A stretch of 64,000 nt of DNA. It comes from Silene latifolia (lineage: Eukaryota > Streptophyta > Magnoliopsida > Caryophyllales > Caryophyllaceae). The position numbers and the translations under genes were made by a program. The first letter of the stretch is position 1; each line of letters begins with the position of its first letter. The stretch spans positions 9,998,001-10,062,000 of the forward strand of contig NC_133526.1 in the NCBI RefSeq assembly GCF_048544455.1, given 5' to 3'. The notes below the pieces were generated by a model. That model worked only from the letters and a program-made list of their open reading frames with translations. It ran no database searches and was not told where the DNA came from. Positions 34,298 through 44,619 of this stretch are shown in pieces.

Positions 34298-35032
34298 TCA
34301 CTCAATGTGGGATAAGTAAGGTTGGGAGACTGCTTGTTGTAAATAATTGAACATTTTCTTGTAATTCAGGAACCCCATGAACCAAAATTCAAAGTCGTCT
34401 GTTGTCACTACATGTAAATACTTCTGAGATGGCTTCTTAATGTTCTCACTTTGGTTGGATGTACGGATCTTCCCGAGGGGAATCACAACCTTGTAATGGA
34501 ATCTAAGAGAAACTGCGGTTTGGGTTGAGACTTTAGCAATCGGCCTGTCACTGCAGAATGCTACTTTGTCTGTCGAGATGAACAGCCGCCCTGCAATTGG
34601 ACCAGCTGTCGTGGATAAACAGCATCGAGAGGCCTTCAACAACTGCTCCCCTTCTCTCACACTAAAGATTCCCCTGAACACTTTGTCAGCTCCTGATATC
34701 AGCTTTCCCTTCACTGTTATTTAAAATGGAGGAAACATGAGTACAAATTTTGCAGGTAAAAACTCATTTCAGTTTCAAAACAAGATAATCGAACAAAAGG
34801 GATATTAAAGTTATAGTAACATACCAATCTTGTTCATTGTGCTGAAAATCGATTCCTTTTTTGAATGCCGTAAACTTAATGGCTTATCAGCATTTCCTGA
34901 AGCTCCTTTCAGAAATTTCATATTGCAACTCGTGTTTTGATCATAAGTTAATCTAGATAACCCATTTCTAAGAACATGATCTCCAAGCATGCTCTTCATG
35001 CTCCTTGACTTGAAGGCCTCCGAAATATTCAT
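34298..35032 (-). CDS. GEM-like GRAM-domain protein, array copy F
   Basis: Exons 34825-35032 (208 nt) and 34298-34713, 207 residues. Exon 2 is almost the same as that of copy D (TQTAVSLRF, QKYLHVV) but keeps Phe in 'DKVAFCSD' and has Ile for Arg in 'KGKLISG'. Exon 1 begins MNISEAF instead of MNVSEAF and has 'ADKPLSL' for 'ADKSLSL'. The intron is about 111 bp. Intact. Confidence 0.86.
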
Positions 35033-35140
35033 TTTCCCGTTCTTGTTTCTGCTTGATTTTATTTTATTTCTTATGGAGTATAGATGTGTTGACTATGAGA
35101 AGGCGGTTGGTAGTGGAAATGTGGTTGGCTAAGGAGAGGT

Positions 35141-35238
35141 ATATATAGAGGAATGAAGTTGGTTATGTGGATTTTGGTGGATGAATTCTAAATCTTTAAA
35201 GATGCATAAATGAGTCAGACATGGGTCATCTGACTCAT
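35141..35238 (-). promoter_or_regulatory. Promoter of GRAM copy F: TATA box and TGAGTCA dyad
   Basis: TATATATA at 35141-35148; dyad with perfect 10-bp arms at 35210-35238. Confidence 0.68.
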
Positions 35239-36114
35239 CCATGGCTCAGCACCAGGAATAAAATGTACTACATGAGATGGCCACCAAACAGGATTTCTTA
35301 GCCACTAAGTTGAGATCATGTTGTTTGTTTTCTGTTAAATAGTTGTTTGTTTCGAGTTAAATAATAGCATATTAGGTACTTAACTGAATTTTTCGGAGAC
35401 TCGGAGGGTCGAGGTGAGGTTAGTGGAATCATCATTCATATGTAAGCATTATAGCCTTTATAGGTTTTGAGGTGGAAATGTAACTTTTTGATGCCAAAAG
35501 AAAGTGAACTACAAGAGGTTGAAGCAGCCTTATCTGCTTTTTAATCCAAACAATTGCTGTATTTGACTATACATACCTATAGACTCATTTGTTTTGTAAA
35601 TACAGTTTCTGGTAAAAACCCGGCATATCGGGTAAATTGGAAAAGTATACGTGATACGTTTTGTAAACTCAATGGACATAAAATTATTGATTTTATTTTA
35701 CTTTTATGAACTTCAGCATGTGCTTTTTATATTGTGGATTAGCAGTCGGTTAATACAGTCCTGGATGTCAATCCAGGAAAATTTTATTGAATCAAACAGG
35801 ATACGGATGCATATATTTGACATCTTTACTGAGCTAATGTACTTGTCATCGTAGGAGACTAATATATTGATATGCTCACGCACATTAACTCTTGAATTCG
35901 TGTCAACGTCTCTATCAACAATGATCTACTCCTGACGATAAATTTTCTTCCGCTGCAGGGTCATCTTCGCTTGGCAGAGGAATCCAGAATGCTGATTGAA
36001 GTTAAATCATGCCTTAGCTTGACAAATGGCTTTTTTTGTGTCAACAAATTGCCCTTTATTTATTGGACGATGATACGAGCGTCACCAGGTAGTACTCATT
36101 TTCAGTAAGTATTA

Positions 36115-36633
36115 GGGTTTTTTTTCAGAAACTACCTTATATTTAGGAGTATTTGTAAAAATACTACCTTACATTATTTTTTTTGTTTTCGACTACCTTT
36201 GGTTTCTTTATTTTTGGTCAATAACTACCTATGTTAAGAGTCTAGACGGAATTAGTCAATTTTATGGCTTTAACCTATCTCCCATGAGTCCTTTATGTTT
36301 CAAACCTGCTTAGATCCTATTTTGGGAAGTTATGATGTACTTACGCTTAACTTTAAGAGATGTTCGTAGTTATTATTGAAATGTGAAACCATAAATTATG
36401 CTTATTTGAAGTTAAATTGTGGTTTGAACGCACTTGATCATTGTTGTTTGGTGTTAAGAGAGTAATGTGAGATAGGTTAATGTCGTTAAATCGACCAGAT
36501 TTCACCATATTTTCAAAGATAGGTAGTTTCGACCAAAAAAAGAGAACAAAGGTAGTCTAAAACAAGAAAAATAATATAAGGTAGTCTTTTTACAAATACC
36601 CCTAAATATAAGGTAGTTTTTGACAAAAAACCC
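36115..36633. mobile_element. Mutator-type MITE, 519 bp (TSD TAAGTATTA)
   Basis: Ends GGGTTTTTTTTCAGAAACTA and its near complement TAGTTTTTGACAAAAAACCC, with CCTTATATTTAGG/CCTAAATATAAGG continuing the arms. Flanked by 9-bp duplications TAAGTATTA (36106-36114 and 36634-36642), the Mutator signature. Units C and D have CAGTAAGTATATAAAC without the element at the same place. Confidence 0.9.
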
Positions 36634-37610
36634 TAAGTATTATAAACAAGATGTGATGTTGCCTTAATTAGAAATGTCACATGAGGCATGGAGCCAAGGT
36701 ACCTAGATTACTGAATAGTATATCCTCAATTCTTCTCCTTTATTGTTTGATTTGTATTCATATTTCATAATGCAATAAAATAAGATTGCAAATGATAAAA
36801 GTATGACTTGCCCATGTTAGTTAAACTAGGAGTGTGTCGCCTTTAAGCCGTAAAGTTTTTGAGTCAGTAACTTTATCACCATCTTTCTACTTTAACTCAA
36901 AATGGCTTAAGAAAGAGGTGGCAACCGAGATCGTGAACCGATTACTGGAATCTAGTCTTCTGTTGACATTGTTGATATTAGTTGTGTAAGTGGACCTTTC
37001 GTTGCTCACCTTTGAATGAATATTTCTTAGGAAATGTAGCATTCTTAATGAATTTTCGTCTACACAGGAGAAAAAGACTATTCTCTGGTATTGGAGCTAT
37101 GTTCTTCGACTTATCCATTTTGGAACCATACATGTGAATAACGTGACAGTCAAAAATAAAACATTAATCCAGAAAATAAACCACACACCCTTAACTCCAC
37201 CTCTAGGGTGGTGTTGTTGACTTGCAACTTTGTGTCCTCTTCAACACGTGAGGAGTCGAAATGTAGAATTGGGGTTACTTTTGTTGAATGTCTGAATGTA
37301 GTGATTTATAAGTGTAACTCTAAAGAATCATCTGAAAACACCGGATCTTCCGAACAAAGAATATCTAGTGCTGAATGGCAATTTCCTGCCTTAATAACAA
37401 GGGGACTTCATAGGTTTCCATCAGTTTCTTTCATGTTTTCACAATCTGCTTATACATCATATCTAAGCCTAATTACTAACATTCTGATCATTGAGTAGTA
37501 AAGGATAAGCTCCATTGGAGATAATTAATACACGAAACTCGAAATTGAAGCCGTAAAATAGAGGCCAGAAAATTGAGTTGTCAGAGACGTGTTTGATGCT
37601 AGAGATGTGG

Positions 37611-37730
37611 AATATACAATAGACACATTTCCTAGCTAGTATGCGGAAAACGGAATGTTTTCCTTCAGTAAAATGTGGAATATACAATAGACTCATTTCC
37701 TAGCTAGACTGCTTGCTGTAAGCAGTTGAA
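37611..37730 (-). repeat. Duplicated 3' end segment of copy G
   Basis: GGAATATACAATAGACACATTTCCTAGCTAG (about 37610-37640) is repeated at 37677-37706 (GGAATATACAATAGACTCAT...). The second copy runs directly into the codons of copy G, so the duplication removed that gene's last eight or so codons. Confidence 0.75.
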
Positions 37731-38417
37731 CATCCTCTTGTAGTTGAGGAATCCCATGAACCAGAATTCAAAGTCGTCTGTTGTCTCTATTTGTAAATAT
37801 TTCTGGGAAGGCTTCTTCACATTCTCGCTTTGGTTGAACCTTTTGATTTTCCTGAGCGGAATCACAACCTTATAATGGAATCTAAGAGAATCTCCGGTTG
37901 GAGTTGAGACTTTGGTTATTGCCCTGTCACTGCAGAATGCTACTTTGTCTGTCGTGATGAACAAACGGCCTGCTATCGGGCCAGCTGTTGTGTATAAACA
38001 GCATCTAGAAGCCTTCAACAGTTGTTCTCCATCTCTTACACTAAAGATTCGTCTAAACAATTTGTCGCCTCCTAGTCTCAGCTTTCCCTTCACTGCCATT
38101 TACAAAGAAAACCCACAACATGAGTTCAAAACTCGCGAATATTTAACGACTGCTTTGAATCGTGAAGCAAAACAAATGAAGATAAGGATATTGAAGTTAA
38201 TTAACATACCAAGATTGTTCATTGTGCTGAAAATTGATTCCACTTTGCTGTGCCTTAGACTTGCTGATTTATCGACATTGGTTGAAGTTCCGGTCAATAA
38301 CTTGATGTTGGAGTTAATATTTTGATCCTGAGTTAGTCTAGACAACCCATTTCTAAGGACATGATCTCCAAGCATGCTTTTCATGCTTCTTGATTTGAAG
38401 GCATCCGAAACATTCAT
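37704..38417 (-). CDS. GEM-like GRAM-domain protein, array copy G, shortened C-terminus
   Basis: Exons 38210-38417 (208 nt) and 37704-38092, 198 residues. The protein ends at 'MFNCLQQAV' because a copied piece of the 3' flank supplies a TAG; other copies go on with SQPYLSHIE or similar. The GRAM core is complete but has 'LYTTAGPIAGRLFITTDK' and 'DRAITKVSTPTGDSLRF', and 'RKIKRFNQSEN' resembles copy A, so G and A are the outer, older members. It lies at the upstream edge of the array on the coding strand. The lost tail is outside the domain and the gene is probably still functional. Confidence 0.83.
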
Positions 38418-38517
38418 TTTCGGGCTCTCTTGGTTTTGCTTGTTTTTTCTCTAAAAGAATACTGTAATGGCTAAGTAAAGGTGGTTGGTAGTGAAATTGA
38501 GGGATGCAAAGGAGAGG

Positions 38518-38631
38518 TATATATAGGAAGGGCTAAGGAAGCCGGTCATGTTGATTTTGGTTGGTAAATATTAAACCTTTTAAAAATATACATAAATGAG
38601 TCAGACATGGATTATCAGTTATCTGACTCAT
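38518..38631 (-). promoter_or_regulatory. Promoter of GRAM copy G: TATA box and widened dyad
   Basis: TATATATA at 38518-38525. ATGAGTCAGA (38596-38605) and TCTGACTCAT (38622-38631) are both kept, but the centre is 16 instead of 9 bp. Confidence 0.62.
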
Positions 38632-38809
38632 CCATGCATGGCTCAGCACAAAGAAAAATTCAGCCGAACAATTAAAGTAACAGGAAAGTTAAAGCCTAAA
38701 GGTGACACCTTTATAAAAACACTGGACAAGGAAAAGTAAGTGCTAAAGGACTTTGGTATAAACTAAATGGATCATTTTAGTATTACTTTTATCAGTTTCT
38801 TGTATTCTA

Positions 38810-38900
38810 CTTCCTCCATTTTCCTAAGTTTGCCCCATTTCATTAAAATATACCTCACATTTCATTATTTTATGGGGCAAACATAGGAAAATGGAGGAAG
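38810..38900. mobile_element. Stowaway-like MITE, 91 bp
   Basis: CTTCCTCCATTTTCCTA and TAGGAAAATGGAGGAAG ends with inner GTTTGCCCCAT / ATGGGGCAAAC arms; TA on both sides (38808-38809, 38901-38902). Almost the entire element is a hairpin. Confidence 0.85.
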
Positions 38901-39315
38901 TATTATTTGGTTTTTCGGTGAGGTTTTTTAAACGATGCAAGACGAGATTATTTGGCTGGGTATATGATGGAATTCAGTCAATTAGTTCATTAAATTATGT
39001 GCATTTTCTATATTATGAAGTATGGAGTAGTAGTCATTCAATTTAAATATCAATGCAGTTTCGGGTCATCCATAGACAACGTGCGTGTTGAATCAGGCCG
39101 TGCACAAGAATCCTTAGAACATGCCCTTAATAATGTATGCATTTTCTTCCATAGCATTTAGAATGCCTTTTTTCTTTAGTTAAGAAATTTGAATATTGCT
39201 TGATTCTAAATTGTTTGTCTAATTCTTTTCTTATGTCAGCAAAAACCATGACGATGATATAAGCATCACCGGAGTTTCTGAATCTCGATTAAATAAGATT
39301 TGTCGGGGCCAAGTG

Positions 39316-40060
39316 CAGCGGCGGATTTGGGGAGGGGAAAGTGAGGGCACGTGCCCTCACGTGACGGAAAAAAAAAAAGAAAAAAAAAACTGAAAATTTA
39401 TGTTTACATATTTAGAGCGCCTATTTTTAGCATGATGATGCTCTTGGTCTGGTGGTAAGAGGCTTATAAACTTCCCTGATGGTCTCGTGTTCGAATCTCA
39501 CTATGGTTAGGTTTGGCTTAATTTTTTTTTGTTTTTTTTGTATGTTCAAAGTTAGATTTAATTAATTGAATTTCAAAATGATGCTACAAGGGTTCGAACC
39601 TGGGACGTTAGGCTAGTTTATTCAACGATTGTCCAACACACCAATTGCATACTAATATTGTTTGTTAAGCATATATATTTTTATATCTATAGAATTATAC
39701 ACTTTTAAGTAGTTAAAATATAAAATTTCCCAAAACATGTCTTATAAATAAAGATTATGGTACTCTTTGGTTAATTTTTTTACTATTTTCATGACGATAA
39801 TATATGAAATTGAAGGGGTATCTCGATTTTTTTTTACACAGGACCCCCAATTCTACCGCCGAAAATGGATATTCCCTCTAAAATAATGCACTTGGGCTTG
39901 TTGGTATTTGGTTTAGCCGTTTAGGGTTTGTTGATATATTTTTTCTTTACGATTATATTATTATGTATTGACGATGAAAAAATTTTAATGTATAAAAGTT
40001 GTCCGCAAATTTTTTTTTTGGGTGTGCCCCCCCTTTAGTCAAATCCTGCATCCGCCACTG
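39316..40060 (+). mobile_element. hAT-type non-autonomous element, 745 bp (TSD GCCAAGTG)
   Basis: Ends CAGCGGCGGAT and ATCCGCCACTG, the standard CAG.GGCGGA ends of plant hAT elements, with perfect 8-bp duplications GCCAAGTG (39308-39315 and 40061-40068). It contains no transposase. Two tRNA-like motifs lie inside (see 39432-39540; also GGGTTCGAACCTGGGA near 39591). The target is a decayed copy of the array spacer upstream of copy G. Confidence 0.9.
39432..39540 (+). repeat. tRNA-like (SINE-like) segment inside the hAT element
   Basis: TGGTCTGGTGGTAAGAGG resembles a pol III A box and GTGTTCGAATCTC a B box about 35 bp later, followed by a T-rich tail. It cannot fold as a complete tRNA as far as I can see, so it is either a SINE head or a hAT internal feature. 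Confidence 0.45.
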
Positions 40061-40068
40061 GCCAAGTG

Positions 40069-41570
40069 ACCAACAATGAGAGATGGCACAGAATGTGTGT
40101 GGGCTTGGGATCAGAAAATGTCACATGATGAGGCATGGGACCAAGGTATATATGAAAAGATATTATCTTCAATTCATCTGCTTTTTTGAATGCGTAATGT
40201 AATAATAGAAAGTTGGAGCTGATAACAGTATGACATGTCCATGTTAGTTAAGTTAGGTGGTGTGCCATCTTTAAGCCGTTAAACTTTCGAGTCAGCTCTG
40301 CTAACTTTATCATCATCTCCAATTCTTAGTTCTTACTTTATAGACAAAGATAAACATCTATTATATGGTTGCAGCAGTTTTTATTAAGATTTGGTAGAGC
40401 AAGTAAACAGGAAATGTAAAAGTGACATCTTTAATTGTTAAAATAAATACGATATATTACAATATACTCCGTTTATAATAATAATGCAGGACACCGGAAA
40501 GAATATTTTCTAGGTCCGCCACTGTCTGTTGTTTGCCGCCACTGCTCTACTGCTCTGTAAGCTTTGTGTTCCTTCCTGGTTATAATATGAAGCAGTTGAA
40601 GATTCTGATGTTTATGTTCATCATGCCATACAACGTTACAATCTGTTAAAAGTTGTAAGAGCGAAGGGCCTTGCGTTTTTGGGAGTTTTTCTCCACCCCG
40701 GTGGCCAGACCGCACTTTTCATTTATCGATGGGCATTTGACAGTTATTTTTGGTTAAAACAGTCTTACAATCAACATTTTTCATTGAAGAATTTGATGAG
40801 AAACGACAATTCTCATTGACATATGCGGATTTTGGTACTACAAAACTCCCAATATTCTCTGGACTCTTTGCTAGAACAAGAAACAAGTTTTTTTTTTTTT
40901 TTTTTTTTTTTGGGCAGCTGTAAAAAAAAGTTTTTATACGGTCGGCATTTGACTCATTTGGTCAAATGCACTTATTTTACTAATACCGTAAACTAAGACA
41001 ACCAAGTAACTATATCGGGTAACAAAAGTGTGTTGTTGTAGGTATTTCTCCAGAGTTTGTCTATTAAGGGCTTAAGGCTAGAACAAGAAGCAAGTGTTAG
41101 TCCTATCCCGTGAGATATTTTGCAATACCCTAGGATAAACAAGTATAGGGATCAAAACACTATCTATCAAAGAAAAGTTGTTTTGACGCGACTGTATTAT
41201 TATCCAAATCGTCTAAACTAATTTCGTTCTGAGACACAAGCTAACGAAGAGGACACTTTAATTCTTGGGTCCAGTCACCCAAATTGGAAGGAATTAGTGA
41301 ATACAATTAAAAACAGTTAACAGAGTTAGTTGGGTGTCAATAAAATTTAACAAGCATTGCTTTTGGTGGCAGTGCATTTTTGTGATGCAAAGATTGGCAA
41401 ATGCCAACTACGACTATGTTCCACTTACCAAACATAATTCTACCTTTACATTGATGACCTAGTACTTAGGCATGTGGCATGCTACATTCTGCAGAAAGAA
41501 ATGCGACAACAATGCCGCCCAATTCTACCTAAATTGTACTTGTAGACTTTAGTCAAGAAGCACTATTTAA
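40069..41570. other. Gene-free stretch
   Basis: To about 40640 it is a diverged array spacer (TGTCACATGATGAGGCATGGGACCAAGG; GACAAAGATAAACAT; GCAGGACACCG), showing that the duplicated domain once extended past copy G. Beyond it lies AT-rich sequence with a long T-run near 40888-40911. No gene is supported. Confidence 0.55.
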
Positions 41571-41811
41571 ATTATTCCGTCTCAATTATTTGTTTACCTT
41601 TAATTAAAATACTCTTTTTTTTTTTGGTCTAAATCATCCAGTAATCCGAACCACATTGGGTGTTCAAGGATTACGGTATTTAAACCCCTCCCAATTGCAG
41701 TTGTGGGGATCGATCCGCAGACCACCCTACCAAGCGCAGCCCCATGCTACCACCGCGCCTAACGATTGGTAAAGAATATAAAAAGTAAACAAATGAATGA
41801 GACGGAGTAAG
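41571..41811. mobile_element. Stowaway-like MITE split by a SINE
   Basis: ATTCCGTCTCAATTATTTGTTTAC at the left and GTAAACAAATGAATGAGACGGAGTAAG at the right form inverted ends. The centre is interrupted by a tRNA-derived SINE. The left end is worn, so the exact start is uncertain. Confidence 0.6.
41613..41768 (-). mobile_element. tRNA-derived SINE nested in a Stowaway element
   Basis: Read on the minus strand: A box GGCGCGGTGGTAGC, B box CGGATCGATCCCC about 45 bp later, a ~100 bp unrelated body and an A-tail (the T-run at 41614-41625). About 155 bp, the size of a plant SINE. It appears as an oligo-A-ended insertion within the MITE. Confidence 0.7.
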
Positions 41812-44619
41812 TAATTGCTAATCTTAATCTAACGAAGAAATTAGGATGACAATCATGCCGCCCAATAACTCATTTATCAATCTCTCTGTATTTTCAATAT
41901 GGCCATTTCACTTGGGACACCTTATTTCACAAGATAAAGGAAGAGGTTTATATAGTTACATACGCAAAAACTTAAATAAGACCGTTCGTTATATAGTATA
42001 CGTAAATCAAATCAACTATTCCTATATAATAGGTACATTGCATGATAGAGTACATCATTAATTACATCCCCTTAGCCTTAATTCTGGAATCCAACCCATT
42101 AGCCTTTTAAGTGCACATGGAATTGGTTAGAGTAGGACCGACCAGATTTGGGATGGAAATTATGTTTCTTGGTACTACTGGCCAACCTTTTTTTTTTTTT
42201 GCAATTATGCATTTTTTTTCCGCTTGCGTACATAATTCTTCCGCCTCGATCAATTGTTTACATTTGGTTTTGACAAAAGGAGGGGACTATTTTTGGTGGT
42301 GTTATTACTTATTAGTGAATGGGCAAGTCACAAGTGGATCATAACAAATGTGTATGATCAAATTACCCGTACAAAATCTTCTTAATATAAAAAGGTAAAT
42401 AAATAAATGAGAAATTCTAAAGTGGAATAAGTAAACAAATTAGCGGAACTGAATGAGTATTTGTTTGGTTAATTTTTTTCGTAGTTGCTCATTCATGTAC
42501 AAGTTTTACTTATTCATGGACTTTTTTTCATTATTTTTCCATAATATGTCATTTGCCTAATTCTCTCTCTCTAATGCTCTCTAATTCTCTCCCACACAAA
42601 ATTAATCGAATCCCCAAAATTAATCAAATCCATCAAACTACACAATAGTGAATGCTACTTCTCGTATCGATCGAGTAATAATTTTAATTCTTAATTTTAT
42701 TAATTATATTATATCAAATTAAGGAATTGGTTTACGCTAATTACATTAGGGTTTGTTTAAACCGTCCCAGTATTAGGGTGGGAAACGGCGGCTGCCGCCA
42801 ACTTTGGGCAGAGGGACAGCGTAAGTCGGTTGTGGCAATGACGTTGGTGGTGCCTGATTGTGGTGGCATGGTAAGAGTTGTTAAGGGTAGTGGTGACCAA
42901 CGTTTTAATGAACAAAATTCTACACTTACTGCATGTTTCCTACACAGCAGCAACTCTCCTATAGGACCGTCCTATAGCATAGACTGACCCAATAAGATAA
43001 AGCCCAAGCACAAGTCATTACTATATCAAGTTTTTTATTTTATTTTGATAACTTTATGACTTATTTTGAAAACTAACAAATTTAAATATGTATATTATCA
43101 ACTTATAATATTAAGTTATTAATATAAAAATATTTTTTATATTTTTACTAAGTAATTTTAATGGGTCTCATATTATTGGACCAGTCTTATCTAAATTTAT
43201 GTCTTATACAACAATTTGTGCCTACACAGGGGCGTCTTAAAACAAATGAAGGCCCAGTACGACACGGAAAAATGAGGCCCCAAATATGAATGCACAAGTC
43301 TATTATAATTTGATGTTTGTATTGAATTTCATTAATAAAAACTTGTAATCCGGTGATCAAAAGCGGAGACCCAGTTCCCACGCCCGTGGTTGCCCGTGGT
43401 CTTAGACACCCCTGTAATCCTACAAACATCCCAACACCTAGCCAAGAAAACAAATGATGCAAATCAATAATGCTTTATTTACAAGCAGCCTTCGATTAAT
43501 AGAAGTAATTAATTTACCCGCATAACGAGAAGAAATGGATATGATAAATTGAAAGGGATACAGTTCAAGATCTCAAATTGTATCAATGTCTTTTACTTTT
43601 CCTTTTTTTGTGTTGAATGTTTTTTTATTTATTCTACTTTTTTGCTATTTTGGTAATTTTCGCACAAGAGAGACGCCGGTAAAGGTGGTCGATGGTGGCT
43701 GACAAATGGTGGTTGGATGGTTGCAATTAGAGTGAGAAAAGAGTAAATGAAGAAGAGAGAGATTGAAGAAGGGTATTAAAATGAAATCATTAAAATAAAA
43801 GGGGCATTATGGTCATTTACGTCCATGAATGAGTAAAATCCGTACATGAATGAGCACCACCCATTTTTTTTTTATTTTCTCGATTAATTTTCCTTCCACT
43901 TATTTTACTAAATCATATGCAACTTTTTTTTTTTTTTGAGAAATCATATGCAACTTTTCTATACGAAACAAAAAAACACTAAAACACCCACCATCTTAAC
44001 CACCTCCTACTGCTGAACGACCACCACCGCCATCACTGGTTGTGTCAAAACCAACTTACGAGAACAGTTTCTGGTTTGAAATTTTCAGACTCCGTTGGAC
44101 CTCACCTTCTACAATTAATTTTTCGAAATACTTCCTCATATGATGTTTGAAACGACACATAAACAAGTTTAGTCGATTAAAATGTGGACCATGGCAATCG
44201 TAAAGCAAGTAACAAAATAAGTCGATTATATAAGATACTCCCGACATTCTATGTGAAGGCTAATAGTAAATGTGCAATCGTAATAAAAACAAAGCCATAA
44301 TGAAACGGAAACCAAGTCGTAGCCAAGAGATGGATTTTCCCCTCCTTCGTCGATCACTACATAATCACAGGCAACAAGGTCGTCCTATCTACATGAAATC
44401 CACAATAGATAAACAAGTTTTCTCATTCAAAAAGCACAATGCTTAAACTAAGTTCACCTCCCAAATCCGATCAAACTAGCCTGTATGGCGAGGTTGTACA
44501 TTTCGAATCTCACTATTGCTGACATTTAGTAAAAATTATTGTGTTTTGTACAAGATTCGCTCTAGCTAAGTTTTAGACAAACCCACAAAATATGACTCAA
44601 CTACTAGTAATTGGCTATG
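41812..44619. other. Gene-free, transposon-rich stretch
   Basis: No gene is supported. It contains the TIR element at 42488-43853 and, inside it near 43228-43411, a possible small element with ends CAGGGGCGTCTTAA / AGACACCCCTG but no matching target duplication. The last part is presumably the 3' flank of the MYB gene. Confidence 0.5.
42488..43853. mobile_element. Large TIR element, ~1.37 kb (GCTCATTCATGTAC ends)
   Basis: GCTCATTCATGTAC...TTATTCATGGAC at the left is matched by GTCCATGAATGAG...GTACATGAATGAGC at the right (about 35 bp inverted). No clean target duplication was found. A related but shorter element with GTACAT...TTTTACTCAT ends sits at about 57955-58385. Probably Mutator-type and non-autonomous. 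Confidence 0.6.

Larger units (their letters stand above)
35033..37703. other. Array spacer between copies F and G
   Basis: No gene. The first kilobase matches spacers C and D; a Mutator-type MITE interrupts it at 36115-36633, after which array homology resumes (AAACAAGATGTGATGTTG). The right part has diverged more and ends in the rearranged 3' flank of copy G. Confidence 0.6.

Noticed and set aside
43228-43411. Possible small hAT element with CAGGGGCGTCT ends
   Set aside because: The ends are inverted but no matching 8-bp target duplication could be found.
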